A stretch of DNA of 6,233 bases, taken from positions 1-6,233 of the forward strand of contig JAAWEO010000132.1 in assembly GCA_022794295.1 (NCBI GenBank), given 5' to 3'. Below, in pieces: positions 6,025 through 6,233 of the stretch (position 1 is its first letter; each line of letters starts with the position of its first letter). This DNA is from Angelakisella sp. (GTDB lineage Bacteria > Bacillota > Clostridia > Oscillospirales > Ruminococcaceae). The notes below the pieces were generated by a model. That model was not told the origin of the DNA. It saw only the letters and a program-made list of their open reading frames with translations, and did no database searches. Both the position numbers and the translations under genes were made by a program.

Positions 6025-6212
6025 TGGGTGCCTGGAGTCCGAACGGGTGCAGGGCGGGGCGGTTCCCCCGGCCTTTGACGGACTGGGGCGAGCGAGGCTT
6101 CTGCTTGCGCAGAACCATGCTCGAAGCCCAACGTCCAGTACCGGGTAGCCTTTCTGTCACCGGACATCAGTCCGGTCCGGGTCCAGGGCGGACAGCGCCT
6201 GGTCGCCCGCCG
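5977..6212 (-). repeat. Right copy of the structured inverted repeat
   Basis: This is the reverse complement of 310-544 at about 90% identity. Its inner end overlaps the last 15 codons and stop of the oxidase gene; its outer end (6142-6212) is the 71-base identical block. In this copy the inner stem is GCCGC (5989-5993) / GCGGC (5997-6001), a compensated variant of the left copy's GGCGC/GCGCC. A perfect 6 bp hairpin TTCTGC (6099-6104) / GCAGAA (6109-6114) has a GCAA tetraloop when read on the minus strand; the left copy has two mismatches in it. Flanks beyond 6212 do not match the left flank, so this is the outer boundary. Lying at a gene end, it would be the 3' untranslated region of the oxidase mRNA and could act in termination or stability. 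Confidence 0.85.
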
Positions 6213-6233
6213 CACTGCGCCCGCAGGCGCGTT

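Noticed and set aside
310..6212. Composite transposon with the repeats as ends
   Set aside because: No transposase or recombinase is encoded between or within the copies, no target-site duplication is visible, and the enclosed block includes the housekeeping gene polA.

Overview
The window is a GC-rich, gene-dense stretch of a low-redundancy bacterial chromosome. PolA with a degenerate proofreading domain, strong AGGAGG-type ribosome binding sites and a clostridial-type FMN-dependent alpha-hydroxy-acid oxidase suggest a high-GC Clostridia, probably a gut Oscillospirales/Ruminococcaceae relative. That placement is inference from gene style, not a database result. All supported protein genes are on the + strand.

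Layout. Positions 1-309 hold no recognisable gene, only GC-rich hairpins. Positions 310-544 are the left copy of a ~235 bp structured repeat. Positions 545-744 form an elaborate polA leader with two extended -10 boxes inside inverted repeats and a long hairpin. Then come polA (745-3333) and rimI (3330-3785, TTG start overlapping the polA stop). Next is an AT-rich DinJ/YafQ type II toxin-antitoxin operon (3855-4399) with its own promoter and a candidate operator. It is followed by a 59-residue two-helix membrane protein (4415-4594), an unrecognised helical protein (4598-4999) and an FMN-dependent alpha-hydroxy-acid oxidizing protein (5002-6024). The right, inverted copy of the repeat (5977-6212) overlaps the 3' end of that last gene.

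How the parts relate. polA and rimI look translationally coupled. The toxin-antitoxin pair is compositionally foreign and appears to have been dropped between rimI and the 4415 gene. The three downstream genes are spaced as one operon and may be read from the toxin-antitoxin promoter or from further upstream.

The most unusual element is the repeat. Its two copies are about 90% identical by hand alignment and lie in inverted orientation around the whole 5.4 kb gene block. They share several possible stems, one with a compensatory base-pair change. The right copy supplies the last 15 codons and the stop codon of the oxidase, and the left copy preserves the same reading frame and stop although no gene enters it. 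This looks like a dispersed structured element able to sit at gene ends while providing a short C-terminal tail; its identity is unknown to me.
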